Source: Dokdonella sp. (lineage in GTDB: Bacteria; Pseudomonadota; Gammaproteobacteria; Xanthomonadales; Rhodanobacteraceae). From it: a DNA stretch of 64,000 nucleotides. Location of the stretch: the NCBI RefSeq assembly GCF_019634815.1, contig NZ_JAHCAP010000018.1:1-64000 (forward strand), written 5' to 3'. Numbering within the stretch: position 1 is the first letter of the stretch; each line of letters begins with the position of its first letter. Position numbers and translations under genes: made by a program. The notes below the pieces were generated by a model. It was not told where the DNA came from. It saw only the letters and a list, made by a program, of their open reading frames with translations, and did no database searches. Positions 27,045 through 36,600 of this stretch are shown here, one piece after another.

Positions 27045-29450
27045 TCAGAACTTGTACGCGAAGCGCGCGAACCAGGCCGCGCCATTGAGTCCGAACTGCA
27101 CCGATTCGTACATGAAGCCATTGTCGGTTTCGTCGGGATTCTGGCGGGTCGGGAACTTGTCGAGGATGTTCTGGCCGCCCACCGTCAGCTTCATGTTGTC
27201 GTTGAAGTTGTAGGTGATGCTGAGGTCGGCCGAGGTCTTGTCAGCATAGTGCTGATTGGGTACCGGCGGTCCGGAGAAGGTGCCCAGCGTCATCGGTCCG
27301 AAGTAGATGATCTTGAGATCTGCTTCCCAGGCGCCAAGCGTGTAGTCGAAGCCGAGGATCGCCTTCGAGCGTGGTGCGCCGCCCTCGATGAACAGGCGAT
27401 CACGCTCGCCGAGCAAGGAGTCCTCACGACCGACCAGCGAAGGCGGCGTATGCACACGCTTGACCTCGGTGGTGGTGTGGTTGAAGGCGAGGAAGCTGTC
27501 GAGGTGTCCGGCGCCCAGATCCATCGAATGATTGACGGTGAGGTCCAGGCCCTGGGTACGCGTGTCGACCGAATTGACGAAGAACTGCGCCGAGCCCACG
27601 CCCAGACCTTCGAGGATCGCGCCGATGTTCGGATCGTCGGTGCCGAAGTAGCCGCTGAGCACGATGCGATCGTCGATGTCGATGCGGTAGCCATCGAGCG
27701 TGACCGAAATCGCGTCATTCGGCTTCCAGGTGAAGCCAAGCGTGCCGCTGCGTGATTTTTCCTCCGTGAGCTTGGGAATGCCCGCGGCATTGGCGACCGT
27801 CCCGCCATTGGGCGCAAGCACCACATCGATCGGCTCGCCGCTGATGAAGTCGGTGAAGGTCGAGGAGAAATAACGCTGCTGCAGCGACGGCGCGCGGAAG
27901 CCCGTGCTCAGCGACCCACGCAGCAGGAAGGTATCGGTGACGCGGAACGCACCGGCGAGCTTGCCGATCAGGGTCGAACCAAAGTCGCTGTAGTTCTCGT
28001 AGCGCAGCGCCTGGTCGGTCATGAAGCGATCGGTCCAGTTGACCTCGAAGTCGCCATACAGCGCCCAGCTGTTGCGGTTCTTGTCGGTGGCATCGACCGG
28101 CTGGAAGCCGGGGAAACCCTGACTGCCGGCATTGCCGCCGCCAGGACCGTCGGCGTCGATCCAGGAGCCGGACTCGCCCGCATGAATCTGATAGTTCTCG
28201 TGACGAAACTCGCTGCCAAAGGCCACGTTGGTACCGGCAAACCAGTCATCGAAATAGCGCGAGAAATCGAGGTTGGTGGTGGCTTGCCCGAAGGAGAAGC
28301 CGCCGGCATTGAAATGATCCGGACTGATGCCCTGGCCACCATGCATGAGGTCGTAATTGGCAATCGAGGCATTGAGCGTGTGGCGAATCGTGTCGATCAG
28401 CTTGTTGTAGCCGAAGGTCTGCGAGGCATCGATGCGCCAGTCGTTCCAACGCCACCAGATGCCACCGGTGACATGGCGGTCCTGCACATAGGGGTCGATG
28501 AACGGCACAAAGCCATCCGGATACATGGCCGCCGAATTGCGCGAGGGGATGTCGTCGGAGCCGAGGCCACCCCGCGCGAACGCGGCCGACGAGGCATCGC
28601 GGTTCTGGATGCCACCGTTGAAATAGAAATGCGCGGTGTCACCGAACGGGATGTCACCGTTCATGTAGAAGGTGCCGTTCTTGACCGCGGTGTCACCGAT
28701 GATCCGCAGCGGATCGCGTTCGGTGGTGCGGTTGGAGCGTCCGCGGTCGAGGTATTCGGCAGTCAGCGCAACGATGCCGTCATCGCCGACGCCGAATCCG
28801 CAATAGCCGGAAGCGATGTAGTTCTTGCCGTCGCCGCGCGAATACTGGCCATAGCCGGCGACCGCCTCGCAGCCCTGGCTGCGCTTGAGCGAAATATTGA
28901 GCACGCCGGCGATCGCGTCGGAGCCGTACTGCGCCGCGGCGCCATCACGCAAAACTTCGACGTGGCCGATTGCCAGCATCGGGATGGTGTTGAGATCGGT
29001 TCCGGTCATGCCGCGGTTGCGCGCGCCGAACAGGTTGACCAGCGAGGTCGAATGCAGGCGCTTGCCGTTGACCAGCACGAGGGTCTGGTCCGAACCCAGT
29101 CCCCGCAAGGCCGCCGAATCGACCGAGTCGGCGTTGTCGGCGCCGGTTTGGCGCACTGACGTGAATGAAGGCGTGGTGTACTCGAGCGTTTGCGCGAGGT
29201 CGAACGAAGCGCCCTGATCGGCCGCCTTGGTCATCGGCACGATGTCCACCGGCACCGCCGTGTCGGTGTCCGAACCCCGGTCATAGCGGCGCGAACCCAC
29301 CACGATCACGCCTTCGAGCCGGGTGACCTTGTCGTCGCTGCGATCGGCCGTCGGCACCGTGTCCTGCGCCCACAGGAAACCCGACCAAAAAGAGCCCGCA
29401 AGTCCCAGTGCCGCAATCGCCAACGACAGTTGCGTATGCTTGATACCCAT
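27045..29450 (-). CDS. TonB-dependent outer-membrane receptor
   Basis: 801-residue receptor. It has a signal peptide (to about FLWAQ), a TonB-box-like EGVIVVGSR, a plug domain (LRGLGSDQTLVLVNGKRL; VEVLRDGAAAQYGSDAIAGV) and a long beta barrel ending in the aromatic FARFAYKF expected of outer-membrane barrels. C-terminal landmarks include KLTVGGQNILDKFP. It imports an unknown substrate using ExbBD-TonB energy; no siderophore, vitamin or sugar genes adjoin. The start at 29450 has a strong ribosome site (GGGGAAGGGG) 6 bases upstream and begins a normal signal peptide; the longer frame does not. Confidence 0.93.
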   Translation of the reverse strand: MGIKHTQLSLAIAALGLAGSFWSGFLWAQDTVPTADRSDDKVTRLEGVIVVGSRRYDRGSDTDTAVPVDIVPMTKAADQGASFDLAQTLEYTTPSFTSVRQTGADNADSVDSAALRGLGSDQTLVLVNGKRLHSTSLVNLFGARNRGMTGTDLNTIPMLAIGHVEVLRDGAAAQYGSDAIAGVLNISLKRSQGCEAVAGYGQYSRGDGKNYIASGYCGFGVGDDGIVALTAEYLDRGRSNRTTERDPLRIIGDTAVKNGTFYMNGDIPFGDTAHFYFNGGIQNRDASSAAFARGGLGSDDIPSRNSAAMYPDGFVPFIDPYVQDRHVTGGIWWRWNDWRIDASQTFGYNKLIDTIRHTLNASIANYDLMHGGQGISPDHFNAGGFSFGQATTNLDFSRYFDDWFAGTNVAFGSEFRHENYQIHAGESGSWIDADGPGGGNAGSQGFPGFQPVDATDKNRNSWALYGDFEVNWTDRFMTDQALRYENYSDFGSTLIGKLAGAFRVTDTFLLRGSLSTGFRAPSLQQRYFSSTFTDFISGEPIDVVLAPNGGTVANAAGIPKLTEEKSRSGTLGFTWKPNDAISVTLDGYRIDIDDRIVLSGYFGTDDPNIGAILEGLGVGSAQFFVNSVDTRTQGLDLTVNHSMDLGAGHLDSFLAFNHTTTEVKRVHTPPSLVGREDSLLGERDRLFIEGGAPRSKAILGFDYTLGAWEADLKIIYFGPMTLGTFSGPPVPNQHYADKTSADLSITYNFNDNMKLTVGGQNILDKFPTRQNPDETDNGFMYESVQFGLNGAAWFARFAYKF

Positions 29451-29597
29451 GAAAAACCCCTTCCCCGATGACCCCTGAGGGCGCACATCCTAGCCGAGCT
29501 GCGCCGCTTCCGGTGTTGACGCAGGTCATCCTTCGCTGCGACACGGGCCAGGACGGCTGCCGCGCACCCCGACGGCCCGCTACAATTGCGCGACACC

Positions 29598-29855
29598 ATG
29601 CGCGTATTCATGCAAACCCAGGCCGTCGGCGCCGATGCGCCACGCTATTACCAGATCGTGCTGCAGCAGGATTTGCTCGGCGGCTGGACGCTGTTTCGTG
29701 AATGGGGCCAGCAGGGCAGGCACCGCGCCAGCAGCAAGAGCGAGGTGTTCCTCGAACGCGACGCGGCGCTGCTCGCGTTCGAACGCGCCCGCGATGCGCA
29801 GATCGGTCGCGGCTTTCGCATCATGTTCAGCCAGGGCTTCGAAGGCCCGCGCTGA
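29598..29855 (+). CDS. Single WGR-domain protein
   Basis: 85-residue protein that is almost entirely a WGR domain: [21 protein letters not shown], then [12 protein letters not shown] and [15 protein letters not shown] domains occur in PARPs and in bacterial proteins with putative nucleic-acid roles; small free-standing versions are common but uncharacterised. A second ATG at 29610 is possible. It lies 56 bases upstream of hemE on the same strand and may share its transcript. No catalytic domain is attached. Confidence 0.85.
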   Translation: MRVFMQTQAVGADAPRYYQIVLQQDLLGGWTLFREWGQQGRHRASSKSEVFLERDAALLAFERARDAQIGRGFRIMFSQGFEGPR

Positions 29856-29911
29856 AGCCGTCACACCGACTCAAGCAAGCATGCGCTGCGGCGCAGGGAG
29901 ACGCAGCAGCA

Positions 29912-30964
29912 ATGACCATCACCGCCGATCACCGATTCCTGCGTGCCCTGCGCCGTGAAAGCGTGGACATGACGCCAATCTGGATCATGCGCCAGGCTGG
30001 CCGCTACCTGCCCGAATACCGCGCCACGCGTGCGCGCGCCGGCAGCTTCCTCGCCCTTGCGCAGACGCCCGAACTGGCCTGCGAAGTCACCTTGCAGCCG
30101 CTGCAGCGCTTTGCCCTCGATGCCGCGATCCTGTTTTCCGACATCCTCACCGTGCCCGACGCGATGGGCCTTGGCCTGCACTTCGTCGATGGCGAGGGCC
30201 CGAAATTCGCCCGTCCGCTGCGCAGTCGCGCCGACATCGAGCGGCTCGGTGTGCCCGATCCGGAATCGAGCCTGCGCTATGTCACCGACGCGGTGAGGTT
30301 GATTCGCCACGAGCTGCACGATCGCGCTCCGCTGATCGGCTTTGCCGGCAGTCCGTGGACCCTGGCCTGCTACATGATCGAAGGCGAGGGTTCGGCGAGC
30401 TTTGCCCGCGCCAAGGCGCTGGCACTCGAAGATCCGAGTGCGATGCAACATCTGCTCGACACGCTCGCGCGCAGCGTCGCTGCCTATCTCGCCGCACAAG
30501 CCGCGGCCGGCGCGCAGGCGCTGATGGTGTTCGACACCTGGGGCGGCTTGCTGACGCCGATGATGTTCCGCGAGTTTTCCTTGCGCTGGCTCGGCAAGGT
30601 CGTCGAGCAGGTGCAGGCGCAGGCGCCCGGCATTCCCGTCATCCTGTTTTCCAAGGGCGCCAATGCACATCTGGAGGCGCTCGCCGATACCGGCTGCGAC
30701 GCGCTCGGCGTGGACTGGACGATCGACATCGGCGCGGCGCGCGCGCGTGTCGGTGATCGCGTCGCGCTGCAGGGCAATCTCGATCCCGCGGTCCTTGCGG
30801 CCTCGCCGGAAACCATCCGCACCCAGGCACGTGCGGTGCTCGACGCGTACGGCCCGCATCCAGGCCACATCTTCAACCTCGGCCACGGCATCACGCCCGA
30901 CATCCCGCCCGAGCACGTCGCCGCCCTGGTCGAGGCGGTGCACGATCTCAGCCGCCGGATCTGA
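29912..30964 (+). CDS. hemE: Uroporphyrinogen decarboxylase
   Basis: 350-residue heme-pathway enzyme converting uroporphyrinogen III to coproporphyrinogen III. Signature [15 protein letters not shown] lies close to the N-terminus; further landmarks are [52 protein letters not shown] and [13 protein letters not shown]. Full length. ATG 29912 is chosen because relatives start a few residues before the RALRRE segment; an AGGGAG site lies somewhat far upstream (about 12 bases). Confidence 0.96.
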   Translation: MTITADHRFLRALRRESVDMTPIWIMRQAGRYLPEYRATRARAGSFLALAQTPELACEVTLQPLQRFALDAAILFSDILTVPDAMGLGLHFVDGEGPKFARPLRSRADIERLGVPDPESSLRYVTDAVRLIRHELHDRAPLIGFAGSPWTLACYMIEGEGSASFARAKALALEDPSAMQHLLDTLARSVAAYLAAQAAAGAQALMVFDTWGGLLTPMMFREFSLRWLGKVVEQVQAQAPGIPVILFSKGANAHLEALADTGCDALGVDWTIDIGAARARVGDRVALQGNLDPAVLAASPETIRTQARAVLDAYGPHPGHIFNLGHGITPDIPPEHVAALVEAVHDLSRRI

Positions 30965-31057
30965 AGCGGGCGGTCGATTGAGAGCCTTGCCCGATCCGCG
31001 CATACTGGCAGCGTCGGTAATGACGACTGGCATGCGTGAACCGGACAGGGACGGGAC

Positions 31058-31627
31058 ATGACCATCGACGATTTGCTGGGTGGCGATTTCGCGCTGGCGC
31101 AAGCGCCCGCCGTCGCACAGTTGGACCCACGCGCCTTGTTTGCTCTGCTGCACCAGGAGCTGCATCACCATGCGCGCCGCCTGATCCGCCGCGATGACGT
31201 GCCATTGCCGCCCGACGCCCTGGTGAACGAGACCTACCTCAAACTCGCCGCTGCGCATCCTGTCATTCACGACCAGCAGCATTTTCTGGCTCTCGCCGCA
31301 CGCACCATGCGCCAGATCGTTGGTGACCATGTGCGTGAAGACCACGCACTCAAGCGCGGCGGTGACTGCACCATGGTCACGCTGAGCGACGAGCGCATGG
31401 CCTGTCAGGCCTCACCCACCCAGACCGTCGAGGTGCTGCATGCCCTCGAACATCTGGCGTTGTGCCAGCCGCGCTGCGCACGCGTGTTCGAGTTGCATTA
31501 TCTCGACGGATTCGGATTCGCCGAGATCGGCCTGCGCCTCGAGGTCTGTCCGCGCACGGTTGCCCGCGACTGGCATCAGGCCTGTGCCTTGCTGCGCACC
31601 AATTTGCCGCAGGGCCTGCCTGCCTGA
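31058..31627 (+). CDS. ECF-type RNA polymerase sigma factor
   Basis: 189-residue sigma factor of the ECF-like group found in Xanthomonadales and Acidobacteria. Region 2 is seen as LHHHARRLIRRD, ALVNETYLKLA and FLALAARTMRQIVGDHVRE; region 4 as RVFELHYLDGFGFAEIGLRLEVCPRTVARDWHQACALL. No anti-sigma gene adjoins. The next gene, 198 bases on, encodes a secreted S74-domain protein, so that operon is a possible target. The ribosome site AGGGACGGGAC precedes ATG 31058. Confidence 0.9.
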   Translation: MTIDDLLGGDFALAQAPAVAQLDPRALFALLHQELHHHARRLIRRDDVPLPPDALVNETYLKLAAAHPVIHDQQHFLALAARTMRQIVGDHVREDHALKRGGDCTMVTLSDERMACQASPTQTVEVLHALEHLALCQPRCARVFELHYLDGFGFAEIGLRLEVCPRTVARDWHQACALLRTNLPQGLPA

Positions 31628-31825
31628 TTTGGACGGACCAGTGGCACGTCCTTGCCTGCCGATGGTCGCAGGGCGGCATGGGAATCATTCGTGCGCGCAA
31701 CGCGGCCAAGCGACATCCAAACCGGTTTCGGAGCACTCAAGATCCCGATCCATGTCTTCAAGCGCCCCTGTTTTCCGTTTTCCTTCTTGCGGCCCCATCG
31801 CCGCATCCAACCGGAGCTGAAGGAA

Positions 31826-33223
31826 ATGAAGAAGAATTTGATCCCGCTGCTTTTCTCGATGGTCCTGTTTGGCGCCGCCGCACCGACCGCGCAGGCCGAG
31901 AGCTTCAACTACCACGGTTCGCTCAGCAGCGCCGGCAAGCCGGCCGACGGCAGCTATGACCTGCGCCTGACGCTGTATTCGGCCGAAACAGGTGGCCGCG
32001 TGCTGGCCGGTCCGATCGACCTGCACGGCGTCGATGTGCGCGATGGCAATTTCAGCACCGCGGTGGACTTTGGCCCGGCCGCGACCAGCATGGGCGGCTG
32101 GCTCGGCGTGGACGTGCGCAGCGTCGGCGGCGCCTGGGAAAGCCTCGATGGTCGCAGCACGGTTGCGCCCACCGGCAGCGCCTGCCCCGGTAGCTGGACG
32201 CTGGACGGCAACGCGGCCAATCCCGCTGGTAGCTATGTGGGCACGGCCGATTTGCAGGATCTCGTGTTCAAAACAAACGGAAGCACCCGCGCCATCATTC
32301 GCACCAATGGCGGCACCGAGCTGTATCCGTGGTCCAGCGCGGCGCCCATCGGACAAGGTGCATTCTCCAGCAATTTTTCCAACGGCGCAGCGGGTGCCTA
32401 CTCCTTTGCAGCGGGCTGGAACAGCAAGACCAACAATACCGGCAGCTTCGTCTGGGGCGACCGCGATTCGACCGCAATTTACCAGGATACCGGAGCCAAC
32501 CAGTTCATCATCGGCGCCAAGGGTGGCGTGGGCATCAACACCTCGACGGCCGACGATGGCACGGCGCCGCTCAACAAGACCCTGACCCTGGCACCGGTGG
32601 AAGGCAGTAGCGCGGTATCGTTTGCGATGCGGGTTGGCACCAACCAGAGCTGGCAATTCGCCAACCTGTTCAGTGCCATGACCTACGGCTTCTCCAACAG
32701 CGGGAGCCTAACTCTTTCCGCAGTATTCGGCACCAACCAGACGATCGGCCTGAACGGCGCGATCGGCACGGCTGCGCAGCCGCTCAAAGTGGGTCACGAC
32801 GCCAACACCGGCAACGGCGCCTACCTTTCGGGTGGCGGTGTGTGGACCAATGCCTCGAGCCGCTTCTTCAAGCAGGGCTTTGCCGATGTCGATTCGGCCG
32901 CCGTGTTGGCCAAACTGGTCAAGATGCCAATCCAGACCTGGACCTACCTCGATGGCGGAGCCACTGACGGGCGTCACCTCGGACCAGTCGCCGAAGACTT
33001 CGCCACCGCCTTTGGCTTGGGCCAGGACAGCCAGCACATCTCCACGGTCGATGCCAACGGCGTCGCGCTGGTGGCGATCCAGGGTCTCAACAGCAAGCTC
33101 GAGGGCGACAATGCCGAACTGCGCGGCCGACTCGATCAGGTGCAAGCCGAGAATGACGCACTGCGTGAACGCATCGAGAAACTCGCCGTTGCGGTCGAGC
33201 ATCTGAGCAACAAGGCGGAATGA
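31826..33223 (+). CDS. Secreted protein with S74 self-cleaving chaperone domain
   Basis: 465-residue exported protein. It has a signal peptide (MKKNLIPLLFSMVLFGAAA...AQA), an N-terminal beta domain (FNYHGSLSSAGKPADGSYDLRLTL), a middle beta-rich region, and a C-terminal intramolecular chaperone of peptidase family S74. The Ser-Lys dyad spaced by five is S344 and K349 (SSRFFK), followed by HLGPVAEDFATAFGLG and a C-terminal coiled coil. In phage endosialidases this domain trimerises the fibre, then cuts itself off before the serine. Here no phage genes adjoin and there is a signal peptide, so it is a cellular surface or secreted trimer. Start fixed by an AAGGAA ribosome site. The stop overlaps the next ATG. 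Confidence 0.85.
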   Translation: MKKNLIPLLFSMVLFGAAAPTAQAESFNYHGSLSSAGKPADGSYDLRLTLYSAETGGRVLAGPIDLHGVDVRDGNFSTAVDFGPAATSMGGWLGVDVRSVGGAWESLDGRSTVAPTGSACPGSWTLDGNAANPAGSYVGTADLQDLVFKTNGSTRAIIRTNGGTELYPWSSAAPIGQGAFSSNFSNGAAGAYSFAAGWNSKTNNTGSFVWGDRDSTAIYQDTGANQFIIGAKGGVGINTSTADDGTAPLNKTLTLAPVEGSSAVSFAMRVGTNQSWQFANLFSAMTYGFSNSGSLTLSAVFGTNQTIGLNGAIGTAAQPLKVGHDANTGNGAYLSGGGVWTNASSRFFKQGFADVDSAAVLAKLVKMPIQTWTYLDGGATDGRHLGPVAEDFATAFGLGQDSQHISTVDANGVALVAIQGLNSKLEGDNAELRGRLDQVQAENDALRERIEKLAVAVEHLSNKAE

Positions 33224-33549
33224 GCGCCATGTCCGGCCCCATCCGTTCCCACCGCTGGCCGCGCGGAGTGCTCTGCGGTCTGACGCTGGTGCTCGCCACC
33301 GCGGCAATGTCCACGGCCGAGGCAGCCGGTCATTACCAGCTGCAGGCCAGCCTGACGCCGGCATCAGCGCCCGGTGCCGCCAAGGACATGTCACGCGGCA
33401 TCGCGCATGAACTGCATGCACGTCTGTCGACGCCCACGCAGGCACCAATGGTGCAACTGGGCAGCCAGCATGCGCTGACTGCGAAGCTCGTGGTCTCGCC
33501 GATGGTCTGTTACGGCGACACGATCTTCCGCGACGGCTTCCAAACCTGA
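33220..33549 (+). CDS. Small secreted protein with DGF tail
   Basis: 109-residue protein of no known family. A signal peptide (RWPRGVLCGLTLVLATAAMSTAEA) precedes about 75 residues ending CYGDTIFRDGFQT, close to the tail of the secreted protease at 11.4 kb. The ATG overlaps the stop of the S74 gene, so the two are translationally coupled and may be exported together. An alternative ATG lies at 33229. No catalytic motif is visible. Confidence 0.75.
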   Translation: MSAMSGPIRSHRWPRGVLCGLTLVLATAAMSTAEAAGHYQLQASLTPASAPGAAKDMSRGIAHELHARLSTPTQAPMVQLGSQHALTAKLVVSPMVCYGDTIFRDGFQT

Positions 33550-33563
33550 GCAACATGCGACGA

Positions 33564-33590
33564 GCGAGTCCGGCGCAAGGCCGGACTCGC
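33564..33590 (+). terminator. Probable terminator after the S74 operon
   Basis: Perfect 11-base stem GCGAGTCCGGC / GCCGGACTCGC with a GCAAG loop, 15 bases after the stop of the small secreted protein. Only a weak T-rich tail (TGTTG) follows, so efficiency is uncertain. Confidence 0.55.
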
Positions 33591-33658
33591 TGTTGCCAGC
33601 CCTGTCAATCCGCGCCTTGACGGCTGCCGCCCGGCCGGAGTTGTTGCGCCGACCTGCG

Positions 33659-36600
33659 CTAGGCTGCCCCTCTGCCACCCGCGAGCGCCGCCTCGATCGC
33701 CTGCGCCAACGCTTGCGCGGTCACCGGCTTGCGCAGCAAGCCATCGATCCCCGCGGCCGATACCAGAACTTCCTCGTCGCCGACCGAACGCGCGGTCACC
33801 GCGAGCAGCGGCAAGTGCGCGTGCGCACCCGAGCGAATCATTCGCGCCAGCTGCAGGCCGTCGATCCCGGGCAGATCGATATCCAGCAGAACCAGATCGA
33901 CTGGCGCGACTTCGAGCTCGGCAAGCGCCGCCAGTGCATGAGCGACATGACGCAGACGATGTCCAAGCGCATCGAGCAGGCCGGCCATCACCTGCGCCAC
34001 GGTCGCATCGTCTTCGATCAAGAGGATCGACAGCCCCTTTGCGGCAGGCCCCGGCAGCGGTGTAACCGGTTCGGCAGCCGGCGCCCGGCGGATCGGCAGC
34101 TCGAATTCGAAATGGCTGCCGACCTGCGGCGTGCTCGACACGCGCAGACTGCCCCCCATCAGGACCGCGAGATCGTGGCTGATCGCCAGGCCCAAACCGC
34201 TGCCACCATGACGCAGACCCACGCCCGCCGCCTGCTCGAAGCGCTTGAACAGCCGCGCACAGACCTGCGCGCTCATGCCCGACCCGCTGTCGATCACGCC
34301 GTAGCGCAAGGTATCCGCGCCCACGCGCAGCAGTTCGAGCGTCACCTCGCCGTGCTCGGTGAACTTGATCGCATTGTTGACGAGGTTGAGCAGCACCTGC
34401 TTGACGCGCATGGCGTCACCTCCGACCGTTGCCGGCAGATCGGCCGCAAGCCGCAGGTTCAGCGCCAGCCCCTTGCGTTGCGCAAGCGGTTGTTCGAGCG
34501 CCGCGACCTCGCGCAGCAGCAGGGCAGGATCGAAGGCACCTTCCTCGAGCGTGAGCTTGCCGGCTTCGATGCGCGCGAGATCGAGACTGTCGTTGATCAG
34601 GCGCAGGATCAACTCGCCCGACTGCCGAATCGCCTGCGCATACCCGTGCTGACGGGCGTCGAGCGGCGTGGTCAGCAGCAGTTCGCTCATGCCCAGCACG
34701 CCCGTCATCGGCGTGCGGATTTCATGGCCCATGTTGGCGAGGAAGGCCGACTTCGCCGCGCTGATCTGCTCGCTGGATCGCCGCCGTTCCTCTGCCAGCG
34801 CATAGGCATGCTGACGGCGCACACGTTCACGCGTGGCACGCCAGCCCAGCAACATGAGCAGCAGCGCGCCAACCGCGTAGACGACATAGGCAAGCGGCGT
34901 GTCCCACGGCGCCCGTGCAACGCTGAGCGCAAGCGCCGGGGTCAGCATGACTTGCGCGCCATTGCCGCTGCGCGCACTCACCTCGAGCGTGTAGTTTCCC
35001 GGCGGCAGACTCGACCAGATGCGTTCGCCGTTGTCGGACTGAATTGCCTCGCGCTCGAGCCCGGCGAGGCGAAATGCATAGCGCGTCGACAATGGATCGA
35101 CATAGCCCAGCGCACGCACCTGGATGCGCAGGTTGGCATCGTCGTGGCGCAGACGCAGCGGCTGGGCCGGATCGAGCGCGATCACCTCGCCGCCGCGCTG
35201 CAGTTCTAGCGCGGTGAGCCGCAACAACGGCGGCGGCACATCGCTGCGCATCTGCAGCGGATCGAACGCGAGTGCGCCACCAAGCGTGCCTGCAAACAGG
35301 CTGCCATCGCTGGCCCGGCTCAAGGCGCCGCTCAGGAACTCCTGGCTGGGCAGGCCTTCGTGGGTGTCGTACTTGCGGATCGCACCAGACTTCGGTTCGA
35401 CTCGCCACAGCCCACGCAGGGAGGTGACCCACAATGCCCCGTCATCGGCGACTGCAAGCGCGGACGCCTTGAGCGCGGGCCAGCCGGCCGACGCGTCGAT
35501 CACCTGCCCGCGCACAATGTTCGTGCCCTCGACATGCCAGGATTCGAGTGCCCCGAGCCAGTGGTGCACCCACAGCGTTCCGTCGCCGGCAAAGGCGAGC
35601 GCATCGAGCGCCTGCGCCGGCCCGCCGGCCACAGGGTAGAAAGCGTCGCGCGCCGCGTCATGGCGCTCGAGGCCCGCCTGTGTCGCCAGCCACGGCGTGC
35701 CCTTGGCGTCGAACGCGATCGCACGGACGTCGGCGTTGCCCAGTGTTTGCGTCGCCGGAAGGAAGCGACGCGTCACCCGCGGCGGCTCGCCTTCGATGCG
35801 GACGATGCCGCCACCATGCGCGTTTGCCCACAGCCGGCCTTGCGCATCGAGCAGGAGGCGATCGACGAAACCCGGCGGCAGCGCATCCTCGCGCTTGAGG
35901 TCGACCGGAATCTCCACGCTGGTCGCGTTGTTGATCGAATAGCGCCGCAGGCCGCGCTGAAAACCCACCCAAAGCGTATCGGCATCGACTGCGAGCAAGG
36001 CCGTCATGCGCTGGTTGCCGATGCGCAGACGCTCGCCGTATCGCTCGATCACCCCGCTGGCGCGATCGATTCGATCGATGCCGTCGTTGCCGGTTCCCAC
36101 CCACACCGCGCGATCACCATCCACCGCGATCGCGCGGGCGCGCGAATGGCGCAGACTCGCGACGTCGCCGGGGACATGCCGGAACACGGAGAAATTGCGC
36201 CAGTGCGGCGGCAGCCGCGCCAGGCCCGCATCGAACAGCGAGAACCAGATGCCGCCTTCCCGATCGCTCATCACGTCGAGCGTATTGGTGCCCGGATAGG
36301 CGCCGGCGACCCCTTCGCGCGTGCCGTAGCGATCGAGCCGGCCCGCGGCATCGATGCGTGCAACACCGGTGAGCAGACCCAGCCACAAGTCGCCATCGCC
36401 GCCGCGCGCGAACGAAGTCACCGCAAGCGGCGGCGTGGTCGCGGCGATTTCCCGATCCAGATGCAGATCCGCGCCGATGCGGAACACGCCCTTGCGCGTA
36501 CCCGCCAGCACACCGTCGCCATCGCCGATCAGGCCTAGCACGATCGGCGGCCCGGGGCGGCCTTGCATCGGCGCAATCTCGACATGCACGATGCGCCCAT

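Noticed and set aside
31826..33223. Phage tail-fibre gene or prophage remnant
   Set aside because: It has a signal peptide and a bacterial gene context; no integrase, capsid, terminase or lysis gene is nearby.
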